A stretch of 64,000 nt of DNA from Otis tarda (lineage: Eukaryota > Chordata > Aves > Otidiformes > Otididae), in NCBI GenBank assembly GCA_026413225.1, contig CM048557.1, forward strand, positions 60,626,987-60,690,986. The letters are read 5' to 3'. Under the pieces are notes generated by a model. It made no database searches, was not told the DNA's origin, and was given only the letters and a program-made list of their open reading frames with translations. Shown piece after piece: positions 47,760 to 61,824 of the stretch (its first letter is position 1; each line of letters starts with the position of its first letter). The position numbers and the translations under genes were made by a program.

Positions 47760-50700
47760 GTAGCTTTTCACCTTTCTGGTTTCTCTAACTGCTCATGGGT
47801 CTTCAAACGTTTGTGAAATGGTGTTGAGTCTCCTTGCCATAGGTAGAATGTGTAGCATGTGGTGCTGGTTGCTGAGAAGTGGAGTTGATCATCTGGTTGT
47901 GACTGTGGCTTCCCACTGCCACTGGGGAGCGGAGATGTGATTGTGATGCCCCATGTCTCTCTCTGGAGACCTGAGCAGGAACCTTTGTTGACCAAAACTC
48001 AAGAAAATATGTGTTGGTCTTTGTCTAGTCATTAATGGACATTTACACCTTTAGCAAGTTTGGTATTCTGTAGGTTTCCTTGAAGCAGAAGCTGGACTAA
48101 CAAGGTTTTTTCACTCAGACTTAAATAAAGAAAAAGTTAGACTTTTATTCAGTAGCATGGCCTATGTGTGCAAATAAAAGTTTTTCCGATTTTTCCATAG
48201 TTGGCGACAACAGTTAAAACAGTTTAAGGCATTCTCTTTTTTAGCAGTAGCCTAGAACAGTCTTTTTTTCCCCCCTATTCTTGGGTTTTATAATGAAAAT
48301 GATATGTTAGTTTTGTTTGTGAAATGTTTGTTGTAATTAGCAATGTTGATTAAATGCAATACGCTGTCAAGCAGATGGTATTTAAAACAACAAAATTCAG
48401 GGCTTTGTACTTGCATTCCAAACGCCTTTTTTAATTCAGAACTGAACATGTTTTGAGACAATATTGGAAAACGTATGTCTGTGAATGGCATTAAAGTCAG
48501 ATTTATGCACAGAGTGAGGATTCTTATAATGTAATCATGATGCTAATTGTATTGTTTCCTTTTCCTTGGTCTTTAAACTGTTTTGCACCATTAAAAAATG
48601 ATGTTTACTCTAAGTTACAATCTGACCTCAGAAGGAACTCAATTTCCCAAGTGCTGTTTTTTAGAAGAACATAGTACAGTGAGTCTTAAGCATTATATGC
48701 CTACATATCACAGCCTGTCTGTACACAAGAGCTTGTGAAATGACTGTCCCAAGAGTGGTGTGTGTAAATTAGTGCTTTGTCTCGGTGCTAAGTGCTGCAG
48801 GTTTGAAGTCAATGCAGAGAAATGGTTGCCTACAGAGGATGAGTCGTTTCATTTTAAGACAGGTGTCTGAAATAGGTCGAAATGGAGAGCAGAGGTAAGA
48901 GGAAAAGCTCAGACATCTCTTTTCTTCTTTAGTTACCTAAATAAGGACAGATGAATCCTCTCCAAAGTGCCTTGACTGGACAGCAGCACAGCTTTTACTA
49001 CTGTATTTCAGATTTTGGGTATGAACAGTGTGATTTAGATTAATTTACTTTGGATTTATTTCAGTGTGAATCTGTATGTCATAAGCAAATGTAAAGACTG
49101 TAACTTTCACTGGGGAATCCAGAAAAATAAAATATCTTCCTTGGAGCTAAGAGACAGAAATCAGTGCCTAATAATTTGAAATAAGACCTGCAATCTTTTC
49201 TCCCAGTGATGCTTCTGTCACTGGTCAGCAAAACTTAGTTCTGGTTTTATTGTAAAGGAACAGATCCTTAATAATGTCATTGACTTTGCTCAAAGGTTCT
49301 TGATGTCATCAGCAAGACTGCAAATGACATCATTGTATGTTGGATCAAGCCCCAATTGCTTCTCATGCATCTGTCTTTGCCTTGAGTGAATCAGAGTCTT
49401 ACAGCTTTAGGAGCTCTGTGCTAGCTAAAACATTTTAAAACCCATTAGTACATTGCTCATTCCCTAGCCATTTTTCCTCTGTTCAAAATGGATTCTCTTA
49501 AATTTTTTAACCAAAGAACAGGGCTGGTTGAATTTTTTTTTTTTTTTTCCACAAAGCACTTCTGTTTCTTTTTTTTTTGTGGTTGTTGTTGGAGAGGTAG
49601 ACATAAGTGAGAAATTAATTTTTCCTTTAACAGTTATCAGTTACCTGTATTAGTTTTGTAGCATTTTCATCATCTTTCATCACACTGCTGGTTAATGTAT
49701 TTCAGTATTCATTTCTCAGTATTCCAGAGCTTAAGAATCTCAGGTTCCCTAAAAGCAAGCATTCAAGAAACAAGTTCAGTTATGAATGTGATTAAAACCA
49801 CAAATTGAAACACAGAGAATCTCACAGAGGCTGGGGGAGAGAGATTATTGATTCCTGGCAGTGATACATATGTTGGGCAGGTCCTCAGGTGGGTTGCGTT
49901 GCGTAGTCCTGGCCAGGCTGCTCCATCACCATTGGCATTAACCTCAGCAGAAGCTTCCTCTCTCACTGCTCCTTCTTCTTTTCTGTCTCCTCCTGAGATG
50001 AGAGGTTTCAATGCTGAGTTTGCCTCCTGTCCTCAGCAGCATGGGAGAGGAAGAGGAGGAAATCTTCAAGGATGAATGAGACACAGATGCTGGCAGAAGC
50101 TGGGCTGGAAGTAGCATATCCGGGGACCCCAAGTATTGGGATATCAACAGTTTTGACAAATTTTGTTCAGTACTGGTGGGATATCAGGCTTTTTTTTTTT
50201 TTGCTCCACCCTTTCCAATCTTGTCTCCTCTTCGCTTTGCACCATCCAGCCTTGAGCCTCTCGGTGAAGAAGGTCATCCCTGCCTTGAATCCTTTGCAGC
50301 AGCATCCACTTCTCTGTCCTTCATCTCTCTGTTCAGCTAATCCTCTCTCAGCAAGCACCTAGAGATGAAAGAGGAGTCATGGCATTAGTGTTACACTGTG
50401 GTCCCTATTCATGGTATTTGCTGATTCCTTCCTTGCTATGCTTCTCTCCTCAGCCACTTAAATTCTGAACTTCCTAGCAGGGCCAGTGTGTTACTCGCGT
50501 TATGCAGAGCCTGGCACATTTTGTTCCTTGTTCTCTACTGGAATAAATGCAATTAATATACTGATAATCACACACACACACATAGATTTTTTTTTTTTCA
50601 AGTCATTGCCCTCTCTTTGACCCAATCTACTGAGTACCTCCATCTTTTTACAAGACCCTTTTGTAAAAGGGGCTGCGATTGGGACTTTAGCTTGGGAAAA

Positions 50701-50886
50701 TGGCTGTTTTGTCATAGAAATAAAGTAGCTAGGCAAAAATATGCGTGTATGTTAACATTCAGTGTACTGGGGTGCAGGGTTAGTTACTCTGGAAGACAAA
50801 GCATTCATAGGGTGCTTGCGGAAACTGCACCTGTGATTTCCTTAGCAGGAACAACACTAGATACAGATTTTTTTTTTTTCACATGA
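47760..50886 (+). other. KIF26A downstream intron (part 1)
   Basis: It begins GTAGCT after the second exon. No supported exon follows. The sequence is ordinary AT-rich intron, with T tracts at about 49527 and 50191 and a short (CA)7 at 50569-50582. The next KIF26A exon, expected to encode a basic AAQ-L-L-SKRKK-like segment, was not found. Confidence 0.6.
50569..50582. repeat. (CA)7 microsatellite
   Basis: Seven perfect CA units between ATAAT and TAGATTTTTT. Short, possibly polymorphic. Confidence 0.9.
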
Positions 50887-50990
50887 ATAGAATCATAGAA
50901 TTATGGAATGGTTAGGGTTGGAAGGGACCTTAAAAGGTCATCTAGTCCAGCACCCCTGCAAGGAGCAGGGACATCCCTGACTAGATCAGG
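50887..50990 (-). mobile_element. Short CR1 LINE 3' end copy
   Basis: On the + strand it starts AATCATAGAATTATGG, then GGTTGGAAGGGACCTT, AAAAGGTCATCTAGTCCAGC and AAGGAGCAGGGACATCCC, and stops at CTAGATCAGG. Only the last 100 bases of CR1 are present, a strongly 5'-truncated insertion in minus orientation. Confidence 0.92.
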
Positions 50991-53900
50991 GGAAGAAGTG
51001 ACTTCTGACTACATCAGAAAATTCCAGTCTTGTTCTTCATGAAACAGCATTAACAGTGTTTGGACAGGTCCTAGCACAATTAGCTTTTGGGCTGTGGCGT
51101 GGTTTCCTGGCAGCAAATAAATGTCTTTTTCACATTAATACTAGAGTCTCTATTGAGTGGAATAACACGCTCTGACTCTTGCTTGTGGACTGTCTTGTGC
51201 CTGGGAAGGGAGGAGGTCTGTAGAGGTTTTTTTTTGGTTGGTTTGTTTTTTGCTCCAGTTCATTCCTCAGTGGGAATCATAGCTTTATGTTTGTAAGGTC
51301 ACAAACTCAAAAGACTGTATGTACAGCGAGTTCATGTCCTCACCTGGAAAATAATAACTAAGACATGCGGCAAAATGTTTACTTGGTGATAAGAGGTACC
51401 CATGGTTAAAATAAGTATCTTTAAGATAGTCTTTGCAGTGAATGCATTGATTTTCTTAAGCATATGTGCAGCCTAAGTCTACATATTCATCCAAAGCTCT
51501 TTCTCATTTGAATGTCATATTTGATTTCTTCAAGCTTAATTATGTTCTGCTTTTGAAAAAAAAAAAAGACGTTTTATTCATTACCTAGAAATGCAGAGTG
51601 TCTAGCATGGAAGTGTTAAATATTCAAAATCAAAGCCAAATATTAGAGCCAGCAGACAGAAGCGTATTAAGAAATTAAATCGGTTTTAAGCTTTTTCCCT
51701 CACTCTGGTCTGTCATAGAAGGAGGAAAGCTTTGATTAACATCTGACTGTGTCACACAAGCAAATTGCTAGACATTACTCAATGGTCACGTTACCAAAGG
51801 ACCAGAGGATGTAACAGAAAATGCAGCTGCTTGGGAGGACACTGACAGAATAAGAAAGCCAGAGGAAAAACCACAACTCATGGGCATGGATGGCTATGAC
51901 GAGGCTCCCAGTTTACCCTTACGATGAAAGAGGAGAAGTTTAATCTTGCATTCTTCAGATTTAAGAAGAATGCAACTGGGCTTTGTCCCTTGGTGTGGCA
52001 TGAGCCATGCCTTGCTTAGTGCTCCATATTTTATACCTGTTTCCAGGGTTTGTTTTTTTTTTTTAATAAGAAACCAAAACAAACTTTGTATTACTAAGTG
52101 AAAATATGTGAGATAGTTGCAGGAATCTTCTGTGGGCTATGCTTGCAACTAGGCAAATACTGGCATATTTTGGTATAAAGCTGAAATAAGCTGTTGGGTT
52201 TTTTGTCACGCGGATGTGTGGGGAAGAGAGGAAATGGTGTTTCTGTGACAAGCAGGAGAAGGGCAACGAGGAGGAGGAGAATGAGCATGCCCTTGGGAAG
52301 AGGTTAATGGGCTATCTGCTGGAAAAGAAAATACCGCTCCCTTGGGAGGAGAATCAAGGCCCTTGAGAAATCGAAGTCATCACCATTGACGTGCCATTTC
52401 CGCCTGTTGGTGGCTGGTGACAATGGTGGCAACACTGGGCGGGGATACGATGTTTTGGTGATGGCAGAGGTGTCTGGCCTCGGTGCACAAGGGTGAGCTG
52501 GAAGGAAGTTGTGAGCAGTGGCAGGGCAGCTAGGAGGAATCAAAGCTATTCATAAGAAAATAGGTATAAAAGCAAGCAACCCTGAGCAATGTTGAGCAGA
52601 AAACAAACTGTATTAAGTATTCCTTCTTAAATTTCAGTCTTGCTTGATGTTGGGTTATTTTCACATCTTTTCAAACTGGTTTGGTTACAGGGTTGCACTT
52701 GGTGCCGTGGGACTGAAGCAGGGCAGCTACTTACCCTTGCATCTTGTTTGAGGAATTAGTCTTCCAAACATAGCACTCACTAGTTTTCAGGTTTCTAAAT
52801 TATTTGCAGTGTTGCTGGGCTTTGCTAGGTTAAAACCATTTAAGTTCATAAATCTGAAGAATTACAGTGGCGAATCACACCCATTCTCTTTCCACTCTTG
52901 ACATATTCCTGCATGTTTGGGAAAGCTGTGTCAATTTAGACGTGATATAAAACATTACACATGATATGCTCTTTATAAGCAGCTTTTCTTAACAAGATAT
53001 AACGTACAACCTCAGAGTAATGTAATTGAACATCTTAAGAGTTAAAATAAGCATAGTTGTCTTTTTCTAGATCCAGGATATTCCATCATATTTTAATGCC
53101 TGTGAGTTGTGGATTACAGAATCTAATTATTCACTAATGAGCAGTAATGGTACATATAAACTAAGGGTCACTATCCTATTACAGGCACCTGATGGTTCAC
53201 TGATAAGCATTTGGTCATTAGATTGACCATAAAATATAGTCAATAATTGAGGTTACTCATAGAGCAGACACCTTATCAGCTTTAGGCATGGTGGGACAGC
53301 TTGTCAGTACTCTGTGTACTGATTGTGCTGTGACTGAGCATATGATTAGGGTATTGAAGCAGTCTGTATCTAATGAAACTGCAGGAAAGGCATAGCAATA
53401 TTAGCACAACCACTAAATGACTAATGTGTTTTTGTTCCAAGCCTCAGACACTTCAATTAGTTCCAATAAACTCTGATCTAGTGTAGCGGTAGGCAGAGAA
53501 TTCAGATGTTTTGTGTACAAGCTTTCATTACACTAGTCAAAATTTGTAACATTTCAGGGACAGATGAAATCTGTGTGGCTTTGAATGAAAAATGATGGAA
53601 ATAATAAAGGCTGTCATTACCATTTTTACTTCTTTTTTCAGTTTTATTTTTGTATTTTTAAAATGTAGAATACTTTCTGAAATAATGCCTAGTGCCTGAT
53701 TTAAAAGATGAAGCTGACAGCAGCAAATTAGATGTCTACGTTTTCTGCTTTAAGGTCCATTCATGCAGTTCATGTAGGCTTGTGCATATAGGTCTAAACT
53801 TAGAATGTCTTCCTTAGCATTTTGTACCATATGGAACACTAGTCAAATAGTCTAGTTCTTGAAGGCTTTTGTAGCGATATTGATTTTACTGTGCTTCAAA

Positions 53901-55689
53901 CTGTTGCTGAGAAAATAACCTCAGAACCTATTATTTTATGTTTTTTTTTTTTTCCATGAGAATGCCTTAACTTTCATAAATTATTTAATATAGGATGCAA
54001 AATGCCTTTTGTCTTTCTGAGCTGCTGTTTAGGCTTCTGTGATGCGACCTTGGAAAGTAACCATAGAAACATGTTAAAAGCATCAACTGAAAATGAGTAG
54101 TTCGATTTGACAGTGATGCAAATTCTGTGAAAGAAGATTATGATGTATTAGGAACACTTGAGGCATATATTACTGCTAACCTGTTAAACCTGATTATTCC
54201 ATGACTGTCAGTACTTTCAGAGTTTAATGCAGGGGAAAAAAGCACAAAAAAAAGACACTTTTTTTTTTTAAGTTGCCATGTTTAAGATGTTTCTAGCTAA
54301 ATCACTTCAGCCTGTCGTTCTCTGTCCTGTTAAAAGCAAGAATTATATTTCTGCTAAGCTCATAATGTAGTTCATCAGTTCCCTGTATTTAATAGCTGTA
54401 GACTTTTGCCCGGTACCCTGCTGGGATGCACTGGTATCCTGGCTTTGTGCAGAGCTGGCACAATTTAAATCTCTTTGACAGATAAAGTGGATAACTAGGT
54501 TATGAATAAGTAGTAGTTCACTGAAAGGTGAAGAAAATGTGTGACTCATTGGATCCTGAGTTAGACGTTTTTGTGCTGACCTGTGGTAGTTAAGCTACTC
54601 TGTAAGGTTGAAATAGAAGGGCTTGCTATAGCTACAGGTAACCGTAATAAATTCTTGGGGAATGACGGGTCAAGGGAAGAAGTGGAGTCACTTGTTAATG
54701 CTTCCTCATTAAGCATAACCCACTCCCAAGAGATCTTGTGTTGAGGTGATGTGAGAAAATTAAATTTGAATTAATTACCTAGGAAAGTGGTGTACCAGCT
54801 CTTCCCAATTAAGACTGCCTTGCTGGCAGATATATCCAAAACCATAGTTTGTCCTACTTTGCAGTGTTGTAGCAGTATCACAGGAGCTGCTGGACTCTTC
54901 AGGGATGTGATGGCTCGCTGGCATTAATGCAGCTCAACAGCCACTTGGTGCACCAACCCTTCTTTGTTAAATGCCCTGCAATCCCCCACTTTCTCTTGCT
55001 ACAGTTTGGTCACCATTGGAAGCTGGTCAGGAAGGGTGGCAAAGCAATCTGTGGCTTGGGGAAGACCTACAGATGTGCAGATGAAGTGGAGCATCCAGCT
55101 GTTTCAGGGGGAGCCAGATATATAATTAGCCTTTTCCTCTTAATGAATCCTTCCTCTGAAACTAGTGGGCTGGAGCAGCCTGGTTCCTGCAACGTCCTCC
55201 CCGCTGCATGGTGATGGAGAGGGGGATGCCTTCCCGGTCCCCTTTTCCTCTCTGCATGGAGCTGGGGAGGGCAAGAAAGCCCCCATGCAGATGTGCAAAT
55301 GGAGACGGAGCGGGTGCCACTGAAGGGCTTGCCTTGTCTTGCCGGTGCCATGCCGCGGCTGATGGAATGTGGTTGCTAACTGTCCCGGAGAGTAAACACG
55401 ACCGGCGTGTAGTATGGTGCTATGTGTGGACAGGAGACAGGGCAGGGTGTGCAGCATTGTGCAGGATCTTGTATCATCTTAGGGCAGCTTGAGCTTTCCT
55501 AGTTGCTGTGGCAGCATAATACTGCCTATAATTAAGGACAAACAAAACAGTGTATGCTTTAGGTATATCCCATTTCGCATTAGCCCATAAGGAGGATAAA
55601 TCAGAAGATAAGCCTGAGTGTAGCAGGCTTTGTGGAGGCAGAAATGACTCTCAGGACAGCGTGTTTAAGAGCAGAACATCATTACTGCT

Positions 55690-55840
55690 ATCATTGCTAG
55701 TACTGCATCGTACATTTACAGAGTGCTTTATCAGCACAGGGTAAGCCAGGCTCCCTGCCATGAAGAGCTCAGCTGTGATGGCTGTGAGACTGAGGGGGCA
55801 AACAGAGATGAGACACAGAGATGTAGTTCAGCAGAGGGCT
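55690..55840. repeat. Possible ancient amniote SINE remnant
   Basis: Ordered words CAGAGTGCTTTATCAGCACA, then GGCTCCCTGCCATGAAGAG, then GGGGCAAACAGAGATGAG and ACACAGAGATGTAG resemble the old motif 'gtccctgccctgaagagctcacagtctaa ... gacaaagggtgggag ... gaggcacagagagg'. Diverged; family not fixed. Confidence 0.4.
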
Positions 55841-58378
55841 TGGGCTTCTTCCCTTCTTTCTGCCCTTCCTAGCTTGTCAAGAGGAGCACTTCTCCCGCCT
55901 CCCCCCAGCCCCAGCCCTCCCAGTCTGCCTACTTTTTTGGTTCCTGGACTCTTGAACACCAGTGCTCGCTCTGACCCCGTTATTTGGGGCTCCTCAGCTC
56001 GGCAGCCGCGGCAGCTGCGTTGGTGGTTTTGCTGTAGTGGGAATGGAGCATTCCATAGGTAAAATGATAATGGTGACTTTCCTGTGGGGATGTAATTTGA
56101 CAATTTGCACCTGTTTTGCAACTTTATTAGTGACTTTAAGACTCTTCCAATAAAATATTTAACTATTTTAGTACTTTGTTAAGACAGGCAGACTTAGCAG
56201 GCGAAATGGTAAAATCAGACTGATAGTTAATTGAATATTTAGTTCTCATAGATGACTTGCAGTCACTCTAATGCTCAGTTTACTGTGTGCAGGATGTGGT
56301 TTGCAGGGCCGATGGACTTTCAGGTGACGCTGTCTCTATTCTGAGCTAGACTGCTTTGCTTTCTCGTGCTCTTGGCAAATTAAGGCATCTCACATTATCA
56401 TTTATAACAAAAATTAAATGTCAAGCCAAAATAATGCACCAGCACTGTAGCTGCAGTGCTTGATCAGCTGCAGGATTACTCTGAAGGTACTTTTAAATTC
56501 TCTGTGACATAGCAGTGAATTTTGGCTTTCTAAAACTTCCCTCATCTTTCCTGCTGGAGGAAAGAAGATGTTTCTTTTGGCAGGACATTTCCAAGATCTT
56601 AGCCAGTACCTCACTCAGAACAGTTAGTGCTGCTTTGCCAGTCATCACAGAGTGACGCTCTTGGGTTGCTTTCTGCTTTGTTGGGCTTTTCGTGTCTTCA
56701 GTGGTGGAGCTCATTTATTAAGAAGCACTGCCTGATGGAGTTTTTACTGGGAGGAAATGACTCAGTGGAAGTTAATCAGCATAAAATGAATCTAATATGA
56801 AAGTTATTAGTGAAGCTAGTTGGAGTCCAGGGCCAGCTTCATAATATTCTTTGATAATGTGTCTTGAGCAGGTCTTCAGGAGTTGCTTATTTCTGCTGAA
56901 ATTTGAAGTTAACATCTTTGTGTCAGAAATAGTCAACTCCCTCTGTCTGCAGTGATGGAAGAATGTGCATCTCACACTTTCCTGCTAAGTGCTATTTTAA
57001 ATGGTGCTGCAGTTTCAGCCTATTATACCTCTGAGAAGTATCATTTCAGAACTGATGTCAGTTAAATAAATCACGGGAACTCTGGGCTTTAAGAAACCCA
57101 TGTGCCCCTCCGCAGTTTAAAAATACTCATTGTGTGGGCATACGACTTCTATACTTGGGCGATTTCCACTGCATCATTTAATGCTGTCAGTGACTATTTA
57201 ACTTGCTAACAGTAGGAATAAGTAAATGCCCCCTTGAGAAGTTATTTGCTTGGCAGTATAGGTGTCAAGCTTTTGAGTGAGCATCTGAAATAAAACCCAG
57301 CTGGAGTGGTAATGGATCCCCTATGGATTTTTTTAGATGTGCACTAAAATGTGGAACTGAGGGAGCTGGAGATGGTGAGAAAGGTGTGTCTGCAGGGATG
57401 GTGTGCTGGGCCAAAGGAAGGTAACCTGAAAACATAACCCACCCCAGAGCTTCTGTGGAAAGGGAGGCTTTACAGTCACAGATGCTAACTTGTATTCGAA
57501 CTGCTACATGTGATCAGGAGTGTGAAAATAATTAATTTCTCCCTTGTTCAGTCCCTCTCTTTCCTGTCTGATATTTGCCTGAATCTAGTACTTCAGATGA
57601 ATCCCTTGTTAGCCATGTCCTGCATTTTCTCTCTCATCCGTTTCGCTTGCAAATGTGCCTGTTTCTTCCCTCGAGAAGCCTGAATAAGCAGAATGCTTTT
57701 GCTTCTCATACCAGATTGTTTTTGATGAATGGCGTGGAGTGTAATATCCTTTGTAACAAAAATAATGTATTGCCTGGTAAGTAATTTTGATACTGGCTTC
57801 TTCCTGTATACTGACAGCTGATATTGCAGGGCAAAATTTTAGGTGATCTATTTAAGTAAATACTTCAATAATGAAGGGCCAGTTAGCACCATTGTTTCTG
57901 TTTCATTACTTTGTAGTTTTAAAAATGTCTTTATTGCTTTTTCTTGATAGAATACAAATGAGACTAGAATTTTTATTTTCCTCAATCTGACTGTTTCATG
58001 AGTCTATATCTTGCTGGCAAATACGTCCAACTTTTTGCCTAAGGAGTGTGCTTAGATTGATGTGGTTCTGCCTGCTTTAGCTCAGTTAGTTCATGAAACA
58101 GAGCGAGGAAATACTGCTGGCATTCAGGTAGCTGTATTTTCAATACATAGCTATGCAGCGCATAGCCTGAGAACTGACATATTTCTATACTAGGTGTTGA
58201 CAGTCTTGCTTACATAAAGATTAACCTACACAGGTTTTCAGCAGTTTGTCATATGGTACAGTTGTAAACAGCAACTATGGAAGTACAGCAATATGTTAAT
58301 CTACTCTTTGTTTAACATCATTAGTGAACAGAGCTGGAAATGGTATGTGGCAGGCTGTGGTGACTAGCTACTATTCTG

Positions 58379-58411
58379 ATATATATATAAGTATATAAAT
58401 ATACGTATATG
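58379..58411. repeat. AT-rich microsatellite-like patch
   Basis: Alternating AT and TATA words with interruptions (ATATATATAA, GTATATAAATATACG, TATATG). An imperfect dinucleotide repeat, of no evident role. Confidence 0.75.
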
Positions 58412-58984
58412 TAAAAAAGTCAGTTGCTGAACCCTGGTCCTGGCTGCTGAAGCAATGTTCTTTGGTCAGAAAAGTGTCTTAAATCTGCAGGCTGAGGAGA
58501 ATATGGAGCTGACATCACTCATGACAATTTTGTAGCAGCAACCTCAGAAACCACTGGTTTGGGAGAGTGGAAAAAATGATTGGAGTGTAAGTCAGTGCTT
58601 GTGAAGATCTGCTCTTTGGTGTTTCTTAAACCTGGGGAAAAATTACAGAGAAGAGCTGTGAAAATTCCTCCTTGGATTCCTGCGTGCAGATAGCTTGAAT
58701 GCTCGAAAATAGGCTTGTTTGATTGCTTCTGTTTGAATAATAATGTATAGCTGAGAGGAGGGATCAGCTCTTGGGTCTGTACAGCATGAGGAAGCTCTTC
58801 TGATGCCAGGGGTAGCCTGCAGGTTTGCTTTAACTTGTCATATTTCAGAGGTCTATCTGAGTTTATCCCAAATGGCTTTGACTGGTCTTTCTGTGTGGTG
58901 CTTGAATTTGGGTGTCTCCACTATTGCTCACCAATGCATTAAGCCTGAATTCTGTATTTTATGAAGATCTGAATAGAGTAGTGG

Positions 58985-59420
58985 GAGAGCAACAAGGATG
59001 GTCAGAAATCAAGGAAACTTGACCTGTGAGGAAAGGTTGGAAGAATCAGAACTTTTTCATTTGTGAAAGAGGAGACTGAGGTGTGGTAGTGATCTTCATA
59101 CAGATAACAGCTTCTGCAGCAGAAGGGAGTAAGGTCCTCTGCATGCCTACTGAGGAGGTGGGGAAAAATAAGGAACATAAATTCCAGCAAGGCAGACTTA
59201 CGAGAGACATGAGATGTGAATTTTCTAACAGTAGGAATAGTTAAAAACTGGAATTGATTCCCTGAAGAGGCTGTAGACTTGCAGTCACTGCAGGTTTCTA
59301 ATAGCAATTTGGACGAATATATATTGGCAATGTATTAAGTAAAGTTCATCCTACCATGGAGCATTGGGAAAATGTAGATAACCTCTTAAAATCCCTTCTG
59401 GACCCATCTTCTCTGATCTG
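58985..59420 (+). mobile_element. Ancient CR1-type LINE fossil
   Basis: This is sense-orientation old CR1. GAGCAACAAGGATGGTCAG, then CTTGACCTGTGAGGAAAGG, GAGGAGACTGAGGTG, AGGAATAGTTAAAAACTGG, ATTGATTCCCTGAAGAGGC, TTTCTAATAGCAATTTGGAC and GGAGCATTGGGAAAATG-TAGATAACCTCTT follow the order of the ORF2 end and 3' UTR ('gacctatgaggagaggctg ... aaacactggaatgggtt ... ggttggactagatgacctc'). It is strongly diverged, with no usable frame. Confidence 0.68.
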
Positions 59421-61824
59421 CTGTGAGCAGATGATGTTCCTAGTATGTCAACATAGCTGAGTTTTATTTCTGCCTTGCTGATTTTAATAAGAGATAGTAA
59501 GAGAAAATTAAGAGGTCACTCAAAGTGAGAGGCTGAAATTCAAGCCTCAATTGCAAGATTATGCTGTGTGCAAGTGGCAAGACATGAATTTAATCTCATA
59601 TTGGAGATACTTTTTCTCATAATGTTGGCTTGGTGATATCCCCACAACATTAGATGTGGTTTGACATTTTGGAATGTTTCAGAATAATGGTTTTCTATTG
59701 AAACTTTATTACCATCACTCATTATAAAAATGCCATTGTTTGAGGCTGTGCATTGTGATCCACATGAACTAATTATTTATTGAGGAAGTTGAACCACTGA
59801 AATAAGGAACATTAATTGTTTGTTCTTCCTGGCAGCGCTTCTCAGCAGCATTGCTGGGACAGCTAAGCAAACAAAGGTTTCGTGCTGTACTTGTGTAATG
59901 GTACTAATGTGAGAAAAGCCAGTATATCCTCCTGAAGCTATATACACATCACAGTAACCTAGTAAGCTTGTTCTAGGGGGAAGAATGAACCATAACCTCA
60001 AAATTTAATGTATACTTTATAAGTGACTCTTCAAACAAAATTTACTGTAGGAATACAAATAGTGCCTGTCCTTTCCAAATCTTCGTAATAGATTTAGACA
60101 TTCCCAGTTTTCCATTTAAAAATGGCTCTTTCTGAGCCAGATTTTATGTTCCAAATCAAATGTATTAGTGGAAACAGACACCTTGTTTATTTTTAAGTTT
60201 GCTTGGGGTTTTGGGTAGCAACTGCACTGTTTCGTTGTGCTACCTTTCTAATTTTAGAATCACAAATCAAACAGTAATAGGGATAATAAAAGTAATAATG
60301 CCAACCAAGTTTATTCTGTGAGTTGCGGAAGGCTCGGGACAGAGTGCTGGAGGGTGTATTGTAGGACATCCGTCTATTTGTTGTCTGCATTGACAAGTAA
60401 TTAAGGAAACAATAACTGGAACTGCAGATACAATGACAGACTGCGACTTTCCCACTGCTTCCTCTGGAGCTGGTTTGCAGTGGGAAAGACTTGGGATATT
60501 GGCTGTGTGGTGAAGTGATGCCTTGTTGGGCTGGGAGCTGGGAAAGTTTGGAAGAGTAGACTGATGCCCAGCATAAACCTGCATCCAGAATTTTGCAAGC
60601 TTTGCAGTTCAGAATGAGGATAAAAATTGCTCCTGTGATGGCTGTCAAGCTCAAACCAAAACTCTTGAGTAAGTGTAATCTTGTGTAAAAGCTAAAGTTC
60701 AGAATATTTAAGGCCTGGACTGTATACTTCTTTGGCCTTGACTCTCTCAGTGAAGCCCTCAAGCATTCTCACAGTATGAATAATGACAGTGACCTCTGAA
60801 AGATAAGGCTGGCTAATAGCACTAACACTGTTAATATGTAATGAGTCATGCTGAAATGAACGTGCAGAAGTTTTCTTTTATTACTTTTGTCAGTGGAGCT
60901 TAATAATGGGAAGCAGGGCTCCCAGTTCTACTTCTGACTTGTGGCGGTTTGTCGATAAACCCACTGTGTCAGTTAAATCCTCTGTATCTCTCTCAGTTGG
61001 CCCGTTTCTAGTATGTGTCCCAGGGTATATTTCACATCACTCTTATTTCTGAAGCTTAATAAATTCCACAAAGTGTTGAGCAAAAATTTTATAATTGTGC
61101 ATAGTTATAAAAGTTTCAAATCTAGTTTTCTTTTTTTTCATGGAGAAATTATGCCCAGAAGGAACACTGTTCTTTAGGGATTTAAATTGTGCTCTTTACT
61201 TTCACAGCTATAATGTGCAGAATGTGTGCAGTGAGTGTAAGCTAGAAGCAGCTTGCAGTACATCAGAATATCTGAAATGTCGTGTTAACCACACAGGCGG
61301 AATTTAAAATAAAAAATGGTATGGTTCTTTTAATGGGCAGGCTTGGTAGCTGCTCTTTTTGCAGTGTCTTATTCCCTAGGTGCTGAGCATTATGTCATTG
61401 ATCTGGCCGTGCTTTTCCTCACTGATCTCATCCATGCATGGCAGAAAACCTAGTAATCTGTAAATTGTGTGGTGGAAAGAGCAGGTTAGAGACTGTCCCT
61501 TGTCATTTGCTATTTGAGTGCCCCTGCATGTGCCATATATTAGTTTTATTTTCTACTGTGACACCTAGCTATGAGAAAAGAACTCTCCAGAGCATCTTAA
61601 AAGACATCTTCTATTAAAGATGGGAAGAGTTAAGCAAAATGCAGACAGTAGATCTCACAGCCAGAGGTAAAAATAATATACATGGATGTGTCCCATACTT
61701 TAATTGGAAAAGAAGCATAAGAATGTGGAGCTTAGTTTCCCTTGCAAGAATGTTTTGTAGAAGGGTGCTTGGCAGAGGTTGAATGGGGAAAATGAAGGTA
61801 GGTGGAACATGTACATCTGTGTCA

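Larger units (their letters stand above)
50991..58984 (+). other. KIF26A downstream intron (part 2)
   Basis: No supported exon. The region 52600-54300 is AT-rich and apparently unique, with many TAAT words; 54900-56060 is more GC-rich and holds a SINE-like remnant at about 55690-55840. A short AT dinucleotide patch lies at 58379-58411. Open frames at 54927-55492 and 55760-56121 overlap on both strands and show no domain. Confidence 0.5.

Noticed and set aside
60193-60762. 189-codon minus-strand frame
   Set aside because: No recognisable motif, Ser/Leu/Ile-rich, with nested frames in the other minus phases. Likely chance.
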